DNA of 64,000 nucleotides from Paenibacillus_V sp046244365 (GTDB taxonomy: Bacteria > Bacillota > Bacilli > Paenibacillales > NBRC-103111): contig NZ_CP176395.1 in the NCBI RefSeq assembly GCF_046244365.1, positions 4,464,001 through 4,528,000 on the forward strand, in the 5' to 3' direction. How positions within the stretch are numbered: the stretch's first letter is position 1; each line of letters begins with the position of its first letter. Positions 33,739-42,371 of the stretch are shown piece by piece. Under the pieces are notes generated by a model. The model was not told where the DNA came from. It did no database searches and saw only the letters and a list, made by a program, of their open reading frames with translations. A program made the position numbers and the translations under genes.

Positions 33739-36700
33739 CCTTCTGCTCCCCCTCCCGGCCCTTCGGCCTCCATAAACTGAACGATAGAAGCAAGCGTGTT
33801 CAGCGACGAGAGCAAACCTGGATCGACATCAGGAAGCCCCGGAACGCGCTCCTCCAAGGCGGCGAATATTTCGACCCGCTTGATTGAGTCGATGCCAAGC
33901 CCTGCCTCCAAATCCGCTTCCAAGTCCAGCATATCGGGCGGATAGCCCGTCTTCTCACTGACGATTTCAAGCAAAATCGTTTTCATCGCCGCCCCTTGGG
34001 GTCCATAGGTCGAAGGCACGGTTCCCGGCGCATGCGCGGCAGCTATAGCAGCTTGCACAGGCGCAGGCGAAGGCACCGAAGCAGCCGGGGCCGCAAGAAC
34101 AAGCGAAGGCGCGGCCGGGAACGCAGGCGGTTCGGGAACAACCGCAGACGTCCGCGGGGCAGCCGCCTGCGGCTGCTGAAGCGCTGCCGCCGCTTCCGGG
34201 GCAACCGACCAAAGGGCTGGCGCTTGCTCGTACTCTAGCGGAGACTGCTGCCATGCCGCTTCCCAGGCAGACGCGTAACTTCCGGTATCGAGACCGGGTT
34301 CCGCCCATTCGGACGCCCCCGGAGCGGGATACGCCCCGGCGCCGGATTGCATCAAGCTCCCAGCAAGGCGCAAAAACTGCATGTGGCTTTCGGTCATCAT
34401 TTTCATGTACAAATCATGCGTATCCGCAACCTGCTTCTGGATGGCTGCGAAGTCGGCCGCCGGCATGATTGCTGCGGGCGCATGCTGGGCCGCAGGCTGC
34501 GGCTTGATAGGTGTCGACATAGAAGAACCTCCTGAATGTATGATTGGCGCTTGCCGGACCGGGCCTGTAAACGGCGTTTCCGCAGCAGCCGCTATTTCCC
34601 CATAAGCCGATCCTAAAGCCGAATCGCTTTGGACAATTGACAACGGCGAAGGCGAGAGCCCGGCATTGGATTCCGGATTTGGCGCGGGCAGCGCGGCGCT
34701 TCCTCCTTTGGGCGGGTAAGGGCGTCCCGAATTGGCTCCGTTGATCGTAACGGTCATCCTTTTCTTGGCGATTTCCTGCCGTTTCGGCAGCGGATCCTCC
34801 TCCTGCCAAAAAGCCGCGAAATCCATCTCCACCCCGGCGGCTGCGAGCCTCCCTAATCCGTGCCACAAACGGTCGATGCCGTTTGCGCCTTTGCTATCGA
34901 GCGCTATTGTCTGCACGTTCGCGCTTTTGGCTTTGGCACATTGCCCGATCAATCCGGTCAGGATGTTGCCGGGTCCCGGTTCGATAAACAGTGTGACACC
35001 GTCGTCGATCATCGATTCAACCATTTCACGGAAATGGACGGGCTCCGCGATTTGACGTGCAAGTCCGGCCTGCAGATCCGCCAGATCATCAGAGAAGGGA
35101 AACGCCGTCAGGTTCGAATACACGGGCGCGGATAAAGCCCGCCACTCCAGTCCACGGATTGCTTCTCGAAACGGCTGTACGGCTGCCTCGACGAGCGAAG
35201 AGTGGAAAGCGGCCGAAACCGGCAGGCGGCGGTATGCGACTCCCGCCCTGCGCAGCTCCTGCTCTGCCTCTTCGATGGCCGCCGCCGTACCGGAAAGGAC
35301 AGTCTGCGAAGGCGAGTTGCGGTTCGCGATCGCGGCAGGTCGGCCTTCGGTAGAAGTCCCCGCGCATAAGAGCCGCTCCAGCTCAGCGGCATCCAGCATG
35401 ACGGCGCTCATCGCGCCCGGCTCGCCACCGGCCGCCGCCTCCTGCATCGCTTCGCCCCGCATGCGCGCGGCAAGCAGCAGCGTCCGGGTGTCGAGGGCGC
35501 CGGCCGCGCACAGCGCGGTCCACTCGCCGAAGCTGTGCCCGGCGAAGCAGTCCGCTTTCACACCGAGGCGCGCGAGCAGCGCGTAGGCTGCCATACCGGC
35601 CGCCCCAAGTGCAGGCTGAGCCCATTCCGTCGGCGTCAGCCGCCCAGCTTGTGCCTTCTTCTGCTCGACATCATGGGCTGGTTGCGGAAATACTCGCTCA
35701 TGCAGCTTCTCGCCGCCAAACGGCATGTCCGCCGCCAAATCCCATACCGCCCTAGCTTCGCCGAACGCCATAGCGAGATCTCCGCCCATTCCGACATACT
35801 GGCTCCCTTGCCCAGGGAATACAATCGCGAGCTTGCCGGCGTTTCTCCTACTACCTTCATTCGCGGCGCCCGGCCCGATCGAAGCGTAAATGCCTGACGC
35901 CGGATCATCAAAGCTTGAGCCGAGAGCCAGCCGTTCCGCAGCGCCCGCAAGCTTGTGCTGCAGCTCCTCGAAGCCGGCCGCCACGACTGCAAGCCTGCAC
36001 GGCATCGAGGCGTCGAATGCCTCCTGCGCGCTGCGCGCCGCGTGCTTCAGCCGCCAGTCCGGCACCCGACACGCAAGTTCTCCGGCCAAACCAAGGGCCG
36101 CTTCGCGCAGCTTCGTCCCGTCGGATGCCGACAACACGATCAGCTCGCTCGGCATGCTCCGCAACCGGCTCGCCTTACGGCCGGGTCCTTCGTATTCCTC
36201 CGCCGTCAGATGAAAATTGCTTCCGCCAAAGCCGAACGAACTGACCGAAGCCCGGCGCGGATGATCCGAACCGCGAATCCAGGGCCTGGCTTCCGTGTTC
36301 AAATAAAACGGGCTGCTCTCGATCCCAAGCTTCGGATTCGGCGACGCAATCTTGATCGTCGGCGGCAGCACTTTATGGTGCAGGGCCATTACCGCCTTGA
36401 ACAGGCTGGCTGCGCCGGCGGCCGCCTTCGTATGACCGATCTGCGATTTGACTGAGCCGAGTGCGCACCAGCCCCGGTCGTCCCGCCCCGATTCGCCGAA
36501 TACGGCGCGAAGGCCTTCGAACTCCGCCGCATCGCCCGCTTTCGTGCCGGTGCCGTGCGCTTCCATCAACTCGACGGTTTCCGGCCCGTAGCCGGCATGT
36601 TCGTAAGCACGGCGGATCGCTCTGGCCTGCCCTTCCGGACGCGGTGCGTACACGCTCTTAGCCATTCCGTCGGAGGAGGTGCCGATGCCCTGGATAACGG

Positions 36701-37589
36701 CATAAATCCGGTCGCCGTCACGTTCGGCATCCGCCAGCCGTTTTAACGCCAGCATGCCGATGCCTTCCCCGATTATCGTGCCGTCCGCGTCGGCGGCAAA
36801 AGGCCGGCAATCCCCCGTCGGCGATAAAGCTGGCGTCTTCGTAAAACACATGTACATGAAAATGTCGTTCAGCGTGTCGACCCCGCCGGTAATGACTAGA
36901 TCCGACTGACCGGTCGCGAGCTCCATCATGCCGATCGAGATCGCGGACAAGGAACTCGCGCAAGCGGCATCTGTCACGCAATTCGTGCCGCCGAGATCTA
37001 GCCGGTTCGCGATACGTCCGGCCACGACGTTGGCGAGAAGCCCAGGGAACGTGCTCTCCTGCCACGGAACGTAGTGGTTCGCGATCCGGTCGCAGATGGC
37101 CTGCACCTCTTCCTCGGGCAGCCCGCTCTCCCGCAGAGCCTTGACCCATACCGGACGCTGGATCCGCGCGCCCATCTCAACCACCAGTTCGGTGCCGGCG
37201 GCGACGCCGAGAATGACGCTGATCTTGTCCTTGTTCATGCCGGCGAACTGGCCTTCGGCCGCATCCTCCAGCACCTGCTTCGCCATCATCAAGGCGAGCA
37301 GCTGGCTTGTGTCCGTCGACGGAATGCTGCTCGGCAGAATCCCGAATTCGACCGGGTCGAATTCGACGTCGGGCAAGAAGCCGCCGCGTTTCGTATAAAT
37401 CTTGTCTTCCTCCCGCGCATCCGGATCGTAATAATCGTCGATGAGGAAATGTGAGTCCGGGATGTCCTGAATCAGGTCCGCCCCTTCCAAAATATTTCGC
37501 CAAAAGCCGTGCTTGTCGACGGATCCGGGATACAGCGCGCTGACCCCGACAACCGCTATTTTCGCGCCTTCCGATTTCGGTTTGCCCAT
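33729..37589 (-). CDS. PfaA-like polyketide/PUFA synthase subunit: KS-AT-ACP
   Basis: 1286 residues from the ATG at 37589 (AGGAGG seven bases upstream; the 35 extra upstream residues of the longest frame are not family-like). Ketosynthase at about 10-470 with active Cys in TDAACASSLS, His in EAHGTGT and His in GHTKAAAG. Acyltransferase at about 590-900 with GQGSQYVGMG and GHSFGEW. A QKQVADTHDLYMKMM segment and an Ala/Pro linker precede one ACP with the PUFA-type LGIDSIKRVEI serine. Only one ACP is present, against several in marine PUFA synthases. It is first in the operon. Confidence 0.9.
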   Translation of the reverse strand: MGKPKSEGAKIAVVGVSALYPGSVDKHGFWRNILEGADLIQDIPDSHFLIDDYYDPDAREEDKIYTKRGGFLPDVEFDPVEFGILPSSIPSTDTSQLLALMMAKQVLEDAAEGQFAGMNKDKISVILGVAAGTELVVEMGARIQRPVWVKALRESGLPEEEVQAICDRIANHYVPWQESTFPGLLANVVAGRIANRLDLGGTNCVTDAACASSLSAISIGMMELATGQSDLVITGGVDTLNDIFMYMCFTKTPALSPTGDCRPFAADADGTIIGEGIGMLALKRLADAERDGDRIYAVIQGIGTSSDGMAKSVYAPRPEGQARAIRRAYEHAGYGPETVELMEAHGTGTKAGDAAEFEGLRAVFGESGRDDRGWCALGSVKSQIGHTKAAAGAASLFKAVMALHHKVLPPTIKIASPNPKLGIESSPFYLNTEARPWIRGSDHPRRASVSSFGFGGSNFHLTAEEYEGPGRKASRLRSMPSELIVLSASDGTKLREAALGLAGELACRVPDWRLKHAARSAQEAFDASMPCRLAVVAAGFEELQHKLAGAAERLALGSSFDDPASGIYASIGPGAANEGSRRNAGKLAIVFPGQGSQYVGMGGDLAMAFGEARAVWDLAADMPFGGEKLHERVFPQPAHDVEQKKAQAGRLTPTEWAQPALGAAGMAAYALLARLGVKADCFAGHSFGEWTALCAAGALDTRTLLLAARMRGEAMQEAAAGGEPGAMSAVMLDAAELERLLCAGTSTEGRPAAIANRNSPSQTVLSGTAAAIEEAEQELRRAGVAYRRLPVSAAFHSSLVEAAVQPFREAIRGLEWRALSAPVYSNLTAFPFSDDLADLQAGLARQIAEPVHFREMVESMIDDGVTLFIEPGPGNILTGLIGQCAKAKSANVQTIALDSKGANGIDRLWHGLGRLAAAGVEMDFAAFWQEEDPLPKRQEIAKKRMTVTINGANSGRPYPPKGGSAALPAPNPESNAGLSPSPLSIVQSDSALGSAYGEIAAAAETPFTGPVRQAPIIHSGGSSMSTPIKPQPAAQHAPAAIMPAADFAAIQKQVADTHDLYMKMMTESHMQFLRLAGSLMQSGAGAYPAPGASEWAEPGLDTGSYASAWEAAWQQSPLEYEQAPALWSVAPEAAAALQQPQAAAPRTSAVVPEPPAFPAAPSLVLAAPAASVPSPAPVQAAIAAAHAPGTVPSTYGPQGAAMKTILLEIVSEKTGYPPDMLDLEADLEAGLGIDSIKRVEIFAALEERVPGLPDVDPGLLSSLNTLASIVQFMEAEGPGGGAEGKK

Positions 37590-37713
37590 ATCGGCCTCCT
37601 GTAAATCTAGTAGCCTAAAATTCGGCATTTTGATATAAAAGAATATAAGACTCGCGCCAAGCTGCATCAATGATAACGCTGGCGCCGCCGTCACGTTCGA
37701 GAGGGGGGTTCCC

Positions 37714-38568
37714 GTGCTGTCCGGCTTTTACTTCACCTGTTTGCCTTTTATTCTGCTGTTTCTTGCCATCGCGCTGCTCAATCGTAAGCGGGAAACCGTT
37801 CACCGCGCACTCACCCTGCTCGCACTGCTGCACCTGTTCACCGCTGTCATGGCGGCAGGCGTCCCGGCCGTTACAGTTCTTGCCGCAATTATCGGTGCAA
37901 TCGCGGTCGACGAGCTGCGCAGGGCTTACGGAAAAGGCCGTGCAGCCGTTTATGCCGCCGCGTGCCTCTCATTTGTCGCCTTCGGTCTTTTCCTTGAGCC
38001 GCTGCTTCCCTGGAGCTTGATCGGCTACGGCGCAATCACGTTCCTGACCTTCGCCGCAGCCAAGGAAACCATCAGCCATCCCGCATTCGCCGCGCTTTTT
38101 GCCGCCTTCATCGTGTGCCTCGGCATCGTTGCTTTCCGGGGCCTGTATGCCATGGAGCCCGGTGCGATGATTGCCTTGATCATGCTCCTTCAGTTCAACG
38201 ATGCGTTCGGCTACTTGGCAGGTAAAGCGCTAGGCAGAACGAAGCCGTTCCCCCGCCTCAGTCCCGGCAAGTCGGTCGAAGGCTATGCGGGTGGCGTCGC
38301 TGCTGTCGTACTTGGGCTCGTCTTTCTGCATACGACGGTTCCTGTACTTGCCGGCAAGCCGCTTTGGAACAGCATCGCGATCGGCCTCTTTATCGTCTTG
38401 TTCGGCAATGCAGGTGATTTGCTGCTGTCGGCGGTCAAGCGCAAGCTCGGCCTGAAGGACTTCAGCGCCTTGCTTCCGGGACATGGCGGCATTCTCGACA
38501 GGTTCGACAATATCCTGTTCGCTTCGCCGCCGTTCTATTTGCTTTGGCATTGGCTCGTATCGGGATAG
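37714..38568 (+). CDS. CdsA-family phosphatidate cytidylyltransferase
   Basis: About 285 residues, multi-spanning membrane protein, starting at a GTG behind GAGAGGGGGG. The C-terminus has the complete CDP-diglyceride synthase signature (SAVKRKLGLKDFSALLPGHGGILDRFD) with the metal-binding acidic residues. It makes CDP-diacylglycerol-type lipids from phosphatidic-acid-like substrates. It is transcribed divergently from the lipid-synthase operon across a 124-base gap. Together with the PlsC domain this suggests a pathway from synthase-bound acyl chain to a polar membrane lipid. Confidence 0.85.
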   Translation: MLSGFYFTCLPFILLFLAIALLNRKRETVHRALTLLALLHLFTAVMAAGVPAVTVLAAIIGAIAVDELRRAYGKGRAAVYAAACLSFVAFGLFLEPLLPWSLIGYGAITFLTFAAAKETISHPAFAALFAAFIVCLGIVAFRGLYAMEPGAMIALIMLLQFNDAFGYLAGKALGRTKPFPRLSPGKSVEGYAGGVAAVVLGLVFLHTTVPVLAGKPLWNSIAIGLFIVLFGNAGDLLLSAVKRKLGLKDFSALLPGHGGILDRFDNILFASPPFYLLWHWLVSG

Positions 38569-38671
38569 CTCCCCCTATCTTCCGAATCATAGCCATCAAG
38601 ATTATACAGGCAATTGTTTAAAACCCGTTTAAAATCGAAAAAAACCGATGACGACAGATTATCCCCTAACC

Positions 38672-38714
38672 AAAAAACGCCGCGCTCCCTCGAAAGAAGG
38701 AGCACGGCGTTTAA
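38672..38714. terminator. Inverted repeat, possible terminator
   Basis: AAACGCCGCGCTCC and GGAGCACGGCGTTT with one mismatch, followed by TTTTTT on the minus strand. It could end transcription in either direction between the converging cdsA-type and glyS units. Confidence 0.6.
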
Positions 38715-38726
38715 AGTTAGCAAGTC

Positions 38727-38987
38727 AGTTACCAACTTTATTGTATAGTTACCACTTTAATGACAGTTACCAACAAATCCAGTACTATCAAGCTTTTCGA
38801 GGGAAATAACGATTTTTGAGTGACAAATAAAGTTTTGAAATAGTCATTGGAAAGATGGCTTGATTTAAAATTTAAGTTTTGAAATGTGTAACGGATATGA
38901 AAAAAAAGGGGAGTTGTCCGCGGGCAACTCCCCTTAGTCGCCCCTCCCCATCGAGAATTGTTGGCAGACATTATAGTTGGTAACTAG
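38727..38987. repeat. MITE-like segment with terminal inverted repeats
   Basis: The left end AGTTACCAACTTTATTGT matches the inverted right end AGTTACCAACTATAATGT at 16 of 18 positions. The left end carries two more GTTACCA copies at 38748 and 38766, spaced 18-20 bp, like transposase-binding sites. The element is about 260 bp and has no transposase; it encloses the glyS terminator. Confidence 0.45.
38900..38935 (-). terminator. Rho-independent terminator of glyS
   Basis: Stem AAGGGGAGTTGCC / ACAACTCCCCTT followed by eight T on the minus strand, 70 bases after the glyS stop. Confidence 0.88.
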
Positions 38988-39005
38988 TACCCTTTAGTTG
39001 AAAAG

Positions 39006-40391
39006 CTAAAATTTGATACGTTCTACAATGTATGTCTTCAACTCGGCGATCGGCATGCGCACCTGTTCCATCGTATCACGGTCACGAACGGTCACTTGAC
39101 CGTCATTTTCCGACTCGAAGTCGTACGTGATGCAGAACGGCGTGCCGATCTCGTCATGGCGGCGATAGCGCTTACCGATCGACCCTGCGTCGTCATAGTC
39201 CACCAAGAACTCGGACGCGAGGTCCGCGAATACCCGCTGTGCACCTTCGGTGAGCTTCTTCGACAGCGGGAATACCGCCGCCTTGATCGGTGCGAGAGCC
39301 GGGTGGAAGCGAAGTACAGTACGGCTGTCGTCACCTTCGAGCTGTTGCTCCTCATAAGCGTCGATCAAGAAGGCCAGCGTCACGCGGTCGGCTCCTAGCG
39401 AAGGCTCGATGCAAAACGGCACGTAACGCTCGTTGTTCGCCTCTTGGTCGATATAGTAAAAGTCCTCGCCGGAATGTTTCATATGCTGTTTCAGGTCATA
39501 GTCCGTACGATCAGCAATGCCCCATAGCTCGCCCCAACCGAATGGAAATCGATACTCGATGTCGGTCGTCGCGTTGCTGTAGTGAGATAGTTCGTCTCCG
39601 GAATGATCGCGCAAGCGGATGTGGTCTTTCTTCACGCCTAGCGAAAGCAGCCAGTCGCGACAGAAGCCGCGCCAGTACTCAAACCACTTAAGATCCTCGC
39701 CGGGCTTGCAGAAAAACTCAAGCTCCATTTGCTCAAACTCGCGAGTCCGAAAAGTGAAGTTGCCAGGCGTTATTTCGTTCCGGAAACTTTTACCGATTTG
39801 GCCGATGCCAAACGGCAACTTCTTGCGCATCGTACGCTGTACGTTCTTGAAGTTGACGAAAATCCCTTGTGCTGTCTCCGGGCGAAGGTGAATCTCATTT
39901 ACGCTGGATTCGGTCACACCTTGAAACGTTTTGAACATCAGGTTAAACTGGCGGATGTCTGTGAAGTCATTGTTACCGCAATCCGGGCAAGTGATGTTGT
40001 ACTCTTTGATCAGAGCCTTCATCTGATCAAACGACAGACCGTCAACGACCATTTCGTTACCCTTATCGGCCAGGGCATTCTCAATAATTTTGTCTGCGCG
40101 ATGGCGCGCTTTACAGTTTTTACAGTCAATCATGGGGTCGTTGAAATTGCCAACGTGGCCGGAAGCGACCCACACTTGCGGATTCATCAAAATTGCTGCG
40201 TCCAGCCCGACATTGTAAGGAGATTCCTGGATGAATTTTTTCCACCAGGCACGCTTGATGTTGTTTTTCAGTTCGATGCCAAGCGGGCCGTAGTCCCATG
40301 TATTCGCAAGACCGCCGTAAATTTCTGAGCCGGGAAAAATAAAGCCCCTGTGCTTGGCCAAAGCCACGACTTGTTCCATCGATATATTCAT
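39006..40391 (-). CDS. glyS: Glycyl-tRNA synthetase (single-chain dimeric type)
   Basis: 461 residues, the length of the alpha2 GlyRS used by many Gram-positives. Class II motifs are present: motif 2 FGIGQIGKSFRNEITPGNFTFRTREFEQME and motif 3 PSLGADRVTLAFLIDAYEEQ. Two CxxC pairs (CKNCKARH and CPDCGNND) probably bind zinc. C-terminal anticodon-binding domain (APIKAAVFPLSKK). It charges tRNA-Gly. It is preceded by a T-box leader and followed by a strong terminator, so it is a single-gene unit and a conserved chromosomal marker amid accessory DNA. Confidence 0.95.
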   Translation of the reverse strand: MNISMEQVVALAKHRGFIFPGSEIYGGLANTWDYGPLGIELKNNIKRAWWKKFIQESPYNVGLDAAILMNPQVWVASGHVGNFNDPMIDCKNCKARHRADKIIENALADKGNEMVVDGLSFDQMKALIKEYNITCPDCGNNDFTDIRQFNLMFKTFQGVTESSVNEIHLRPETAQGIFVNFKNVQRTMRKKLPFGIGQIGKSFRNEITPGNFTFRTREFEQMELEFFCKPGEDLKWFEYWRGFCRDWLLSLGVKKDHIRLRDHSGDELSHYSNATTDIEYRFPFGWGELWGIADRTDYDLKQHMKHSGEDFYYIDQEANNERYVPFCIEPSLGADRVTLAFLIDAYEEQQLEGDDSRTVLRFHPALAPIKAAVFPLSKKLTEGAQRVFADLASEFLVDYDDAGSIGKRYRRHDEIGTPFCITYDFESENDGQVTVRDRDTMEQVRMPIAELKTYIVERIKF

Positions 40392-40394
40392 ATT

Positions 40395-40665
40395 TTATTG
40401 CCTCCCTCACGTGATTGTTTGAAAAATAATAAAGCTCTCGTCCCTAGGCGTGTATAATGGATACACGCCTAGGGACGAGAGCTGCTTAGCACCCGCGGTT
40501 CCACCCTAGTTGGCGTCTTGGCTCAAGACACCCGCTTTTTAAACGTACCGGCTCCGGACTGCCGTTTCCTTGCTGCCTTGTCCGGGCTTGCACCGTCCCC
40601 GGATCGCTGGATTCAAAACACTCGCAAGTACTATTCGTCCTTCATGGCCTTACCTATATTTGACA
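40395..40665 (-). ncRNA. T-box riboswitch leader of glyS
   Basis: On the minus strand GAATAGTACTTGCGAG is in the lower stem I region, CCGGGGACGGTGCAAGCCCGG-type distal loop features are recognisable, and the T-box proper AGGGTGGAACCGCGGGTGC (about 40487-40505) is near perfect. It is followed by the terminator stem CTCTCGTCCCTAGGCGTGT / ACACGCCTAGGGACGAGAG. Uncharged tRNA-Gly would pair through UGGAACC and favour the antiterminator. Confidence 0.92.
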
Positions 40666-40668
40666 GTC

Positions 40669-40697
40669 ATTTTACCTAAAAACGGAATAAAAAGCAA
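40669..40697 (-). promoter_or_regulatory. Promoter of the glyS T-box transcript
   Basis: On the minus strand TTGCTT (40697-40692) and TAAAAT (40674-40669) are separated by 17 bases; transcription would start just before the leader. Confidence 0.65.
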
Positions 40698-40748
40698 TGA
40701 GGGGACCGTAAAAGCAGGCAGCGATTCAGCAATTCTCTTTTTTGATCT

Positions 40749-40819
40749 CTCTGCCTGTTAGTGGAGAAAACTGCCGATTGTGTCGGCAGCCTGTGTAATG
40801 GTGCTACCGTACCCGTTAG
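40749..40819 (-). repeat. Array repeat copy outside the array (R16)
   Basis: CTGCCTGTTAGTGG, stem CTGCCGATTG TGTCGGCAG, right end GTGCTACCGTACCCGTTAG. It shares stem and right end with R11 at 20.4 kb, 20 kb away. Confidence 0.7.
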
Positions 40820-40875
40820 TTTAACGCCAACGAATGAAAATGCCATCCAGCGATCAGGAAGGCATTTCCTTGCTA

Positions 40876-41040
40876 TTACTTCTTATTTTCGATCATGCCG
40901 TAGTGAACGCCAAGCGGATCGATGATGTAAGCAAGCGCAAAGTCGCCGTTCAAAAAAGTAGGTATAAACCAGCCCTGAATCGTCCATTTACTATCAGGCT
41001 TTAGGTAAAGCTTTAAACTTAAGTAATAAAATGATTCAAA
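40876..41040 (-). pseudogene. VOC/glyoxalase-like C-terminal fragment
   Basis: The minus strand reads KWTIQGWFIPTFLNGDFA then LAYIIDPLGVHYGMIENKK and a stop, which looks like the last strands of a vicinal-oxygen-chelate or similar small protein. No start with a ribosome site was found upstream. It lies 57 bases from repeat R16, as array genes do, so it may be a lone decayed cassette. Family assignment is tentative. Confidence 0.4.
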
Positions 41041-41369
41041 GAAAATATTGAACTTTTTACAAAAGAACCCATCGACGATCTTTTTTGTTTACATAACATT
41101 ATTATTGAAAACTAGATTTCGAGCGGGCTGTCGTTCTGAAATTTTGATGCATTATCTTAGTATAATTGGAATGACAAAAAAGCCGGATCCGACATCAAGA
41201 TACCGGCTGAATTATTTTTGTTCCCTGTCCCTCAGCTTACTTTACCCTTAACGGCTGCTGTCGGACTGGGACGCAGTGTTTCGGGCTATATTCGATAATA
41301 TATAAGTTTATTTACGGCGTGAAACATCCCTTTATTGTCGGTTGACTTCGTTGCGCTTGATTTCTTCGC
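41041..41369. other. Non-coding stretch with a weak stem-loop
   Basis: No gene recognised. AGCCGG at 41181 and CCGGCT at 41203 form a weak terminator-like hairpin with a T-rich right flank. The right part probably belonged to the IS6-type element that follows. Confidence 0.4.
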
Positions 41370-41626
41370 GAATAAATGAAAAAGCTCTGCCTAAAGAAAC
41401 TTTGATTAGACAGACAAAGTATTTAAACAACATTGTGGAGCAAGATCATCGATTCATAAAGAAAATCACAAAACCGATGCTTGGTTCCAAAACGTTTCAC
41501 ACTGCGGAACAGACGTTAAAGGGAATTGAGGCCATGCATATGATTAGTAAAGGACAGGCGGTAAATAATTCGTCTGTCCTCTCTACTTTTGAATGGCTTA
41601 ATAAAATATTTGGTATTGTGGCATAG
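41370..41626 (+). pseudogene. IS6-family transposase, C-terminal fragment
   Basis: The last 80 or so residues of an IS6/IS240-type DDE transposase: IRQTKYLNNIVEQDHRFIKK, ITKPMLGSKTFHTAEQTLKGIEAMHMISKGQ. This contains the conserved C-terminal part with the last catalytic Glu region (VEQDHR). The N-terminal two thirds is missing and I saw no terminal inverted repeats. Such a remnant fits deletion by recombination between IS copies in this decayed zone. Confidence 0.75.
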
Positions 41627-41699
41627 CTAATTTACAATTTGTTGTGTATCTTATATCAATTTTAATTCTTGCACCACTACCACTTTATCCTCGTTAGAT

Positions 41700-41979
41700 C
41701 ACTTCGAGTTGATCCGCTTCCGGAAGCTGTGGGTACGCTTGATGAGGCTATAGCTGATACCAGAAGGCCACGGATGAAATATCATCCTGCAATGGCAAAT
41801 ATCTTCCTCCGGATCACCATCCAAGCGCCTGAATCGTTATCCTTAACTCCTCCTGGAATCGAATCGGGTCCATGATATGCCATCTATACATGCCAAACCT
41901 TCTCCCCTTCCCCCCACCAGCCTGTATGGTTGACTTGCCAGGCAAGGTAGGTGCCGACATAGTGCCCTGCTCCTTTTAC
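41700..41979 (-). pseudogene. DUF2961 (GH172-like) C-terminal remnant
   Basis: Minus-strand pieces GAGHYVGTYLAWQVNHTGWWGEGE and, after frame changes and an in-frame TGA, PIRFQEELRITIQALGW..SGGRYLPLQDDISSVAFWYQ are diagnostic of DUF2961/GH172 proteins, which are difructose-dianhydride or fructofuranosidase-type hydrolases. Stops and shifts make it non-coding. It is fused directly to a piece of an ABC ATPase. Confidence 0.7.
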
Positions 41980-42069
41980 GCCGTCCAGAATGAGCAGCTC
42001 CGGATTGCCGAGCAAAGCGGCGGCAATCCCAAGCCGCTGCGGTCGACGGAATTCCGACAGCCACCTCAA
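41980..42069 (-). pseudogene. ABC transporter ATPase fragment
   Basis: RPQRLGIAAALLGNPELLILDG is the end of the signature motif and Walker B of an ABC ATPase. About 30 residues remain, joined in frame to the DUF2961 remnant by a deletion. Confidence 0.6.
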
Positions 42070-42089
42070 AGCAATGGCGTACCGCTAAA

Positions 42090-42371
42090 CTATGATGGCT
42101 CTATAAAAGAAATCTGACGCAGCATACGGATCAATAACACGGCTGTCTCCGCACGTGTCACCGGTTCAAGCGGGCGCAAACTTTGGCTGTCATCCCCCTG
42201 AAATACGCCCATTCCGGACATGCGAGCAACTGACTCCTTCGCCCAATTGCTGATCTCGTAACCATCCCGATAGCCATCAATAATCGACGTGACTTCAAGC
42301 GTGTCCGGAAATGAGCGGAACGCGGATTCCCGCGTCGTACGTTCAACGTTTGGCGCGCGGCAATCCTTCAC
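42090..42371 (-). pseudogene. S-layer homology (SLH) domain fragment
   Basis: FPDTLEV, NWAKESVARMSGMGVFQGDDS, LRPLEPVTRAETAVLLIRML is one SLH domain, a module that binds pyruvylated cell-wall polymer. About 80 residues remain out of what is normally a large secreted protein, and its upstream part is replaced by the sulfatase fragment with a 29-base overlap. Confidence 0.75.

Larger units (their letters stand above)
38569..39005. other. Non-coding stretch between the CdsA-type gene and glyS
   Basis: No credible gene. It holds an inverted repeat at 38672-38714, a MITE-like segment at 38727-38987 with three GTTACCA direct repeats, and the glyS terminator at 38900-38935. Confidence 0.6.

Noticed and set aside
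38535..38971. Two short minus-strand ORFs between the CdsA-type gene and glyS
   Set aside because: They run through terminators and the MITE-like ends, lack ribosome sites and show no family features.
41669..41875. Small plus-strand ORF of 68 residues
   Set aside because: It is antisense to the recognisable DUF2961 remnant and has no independent support.
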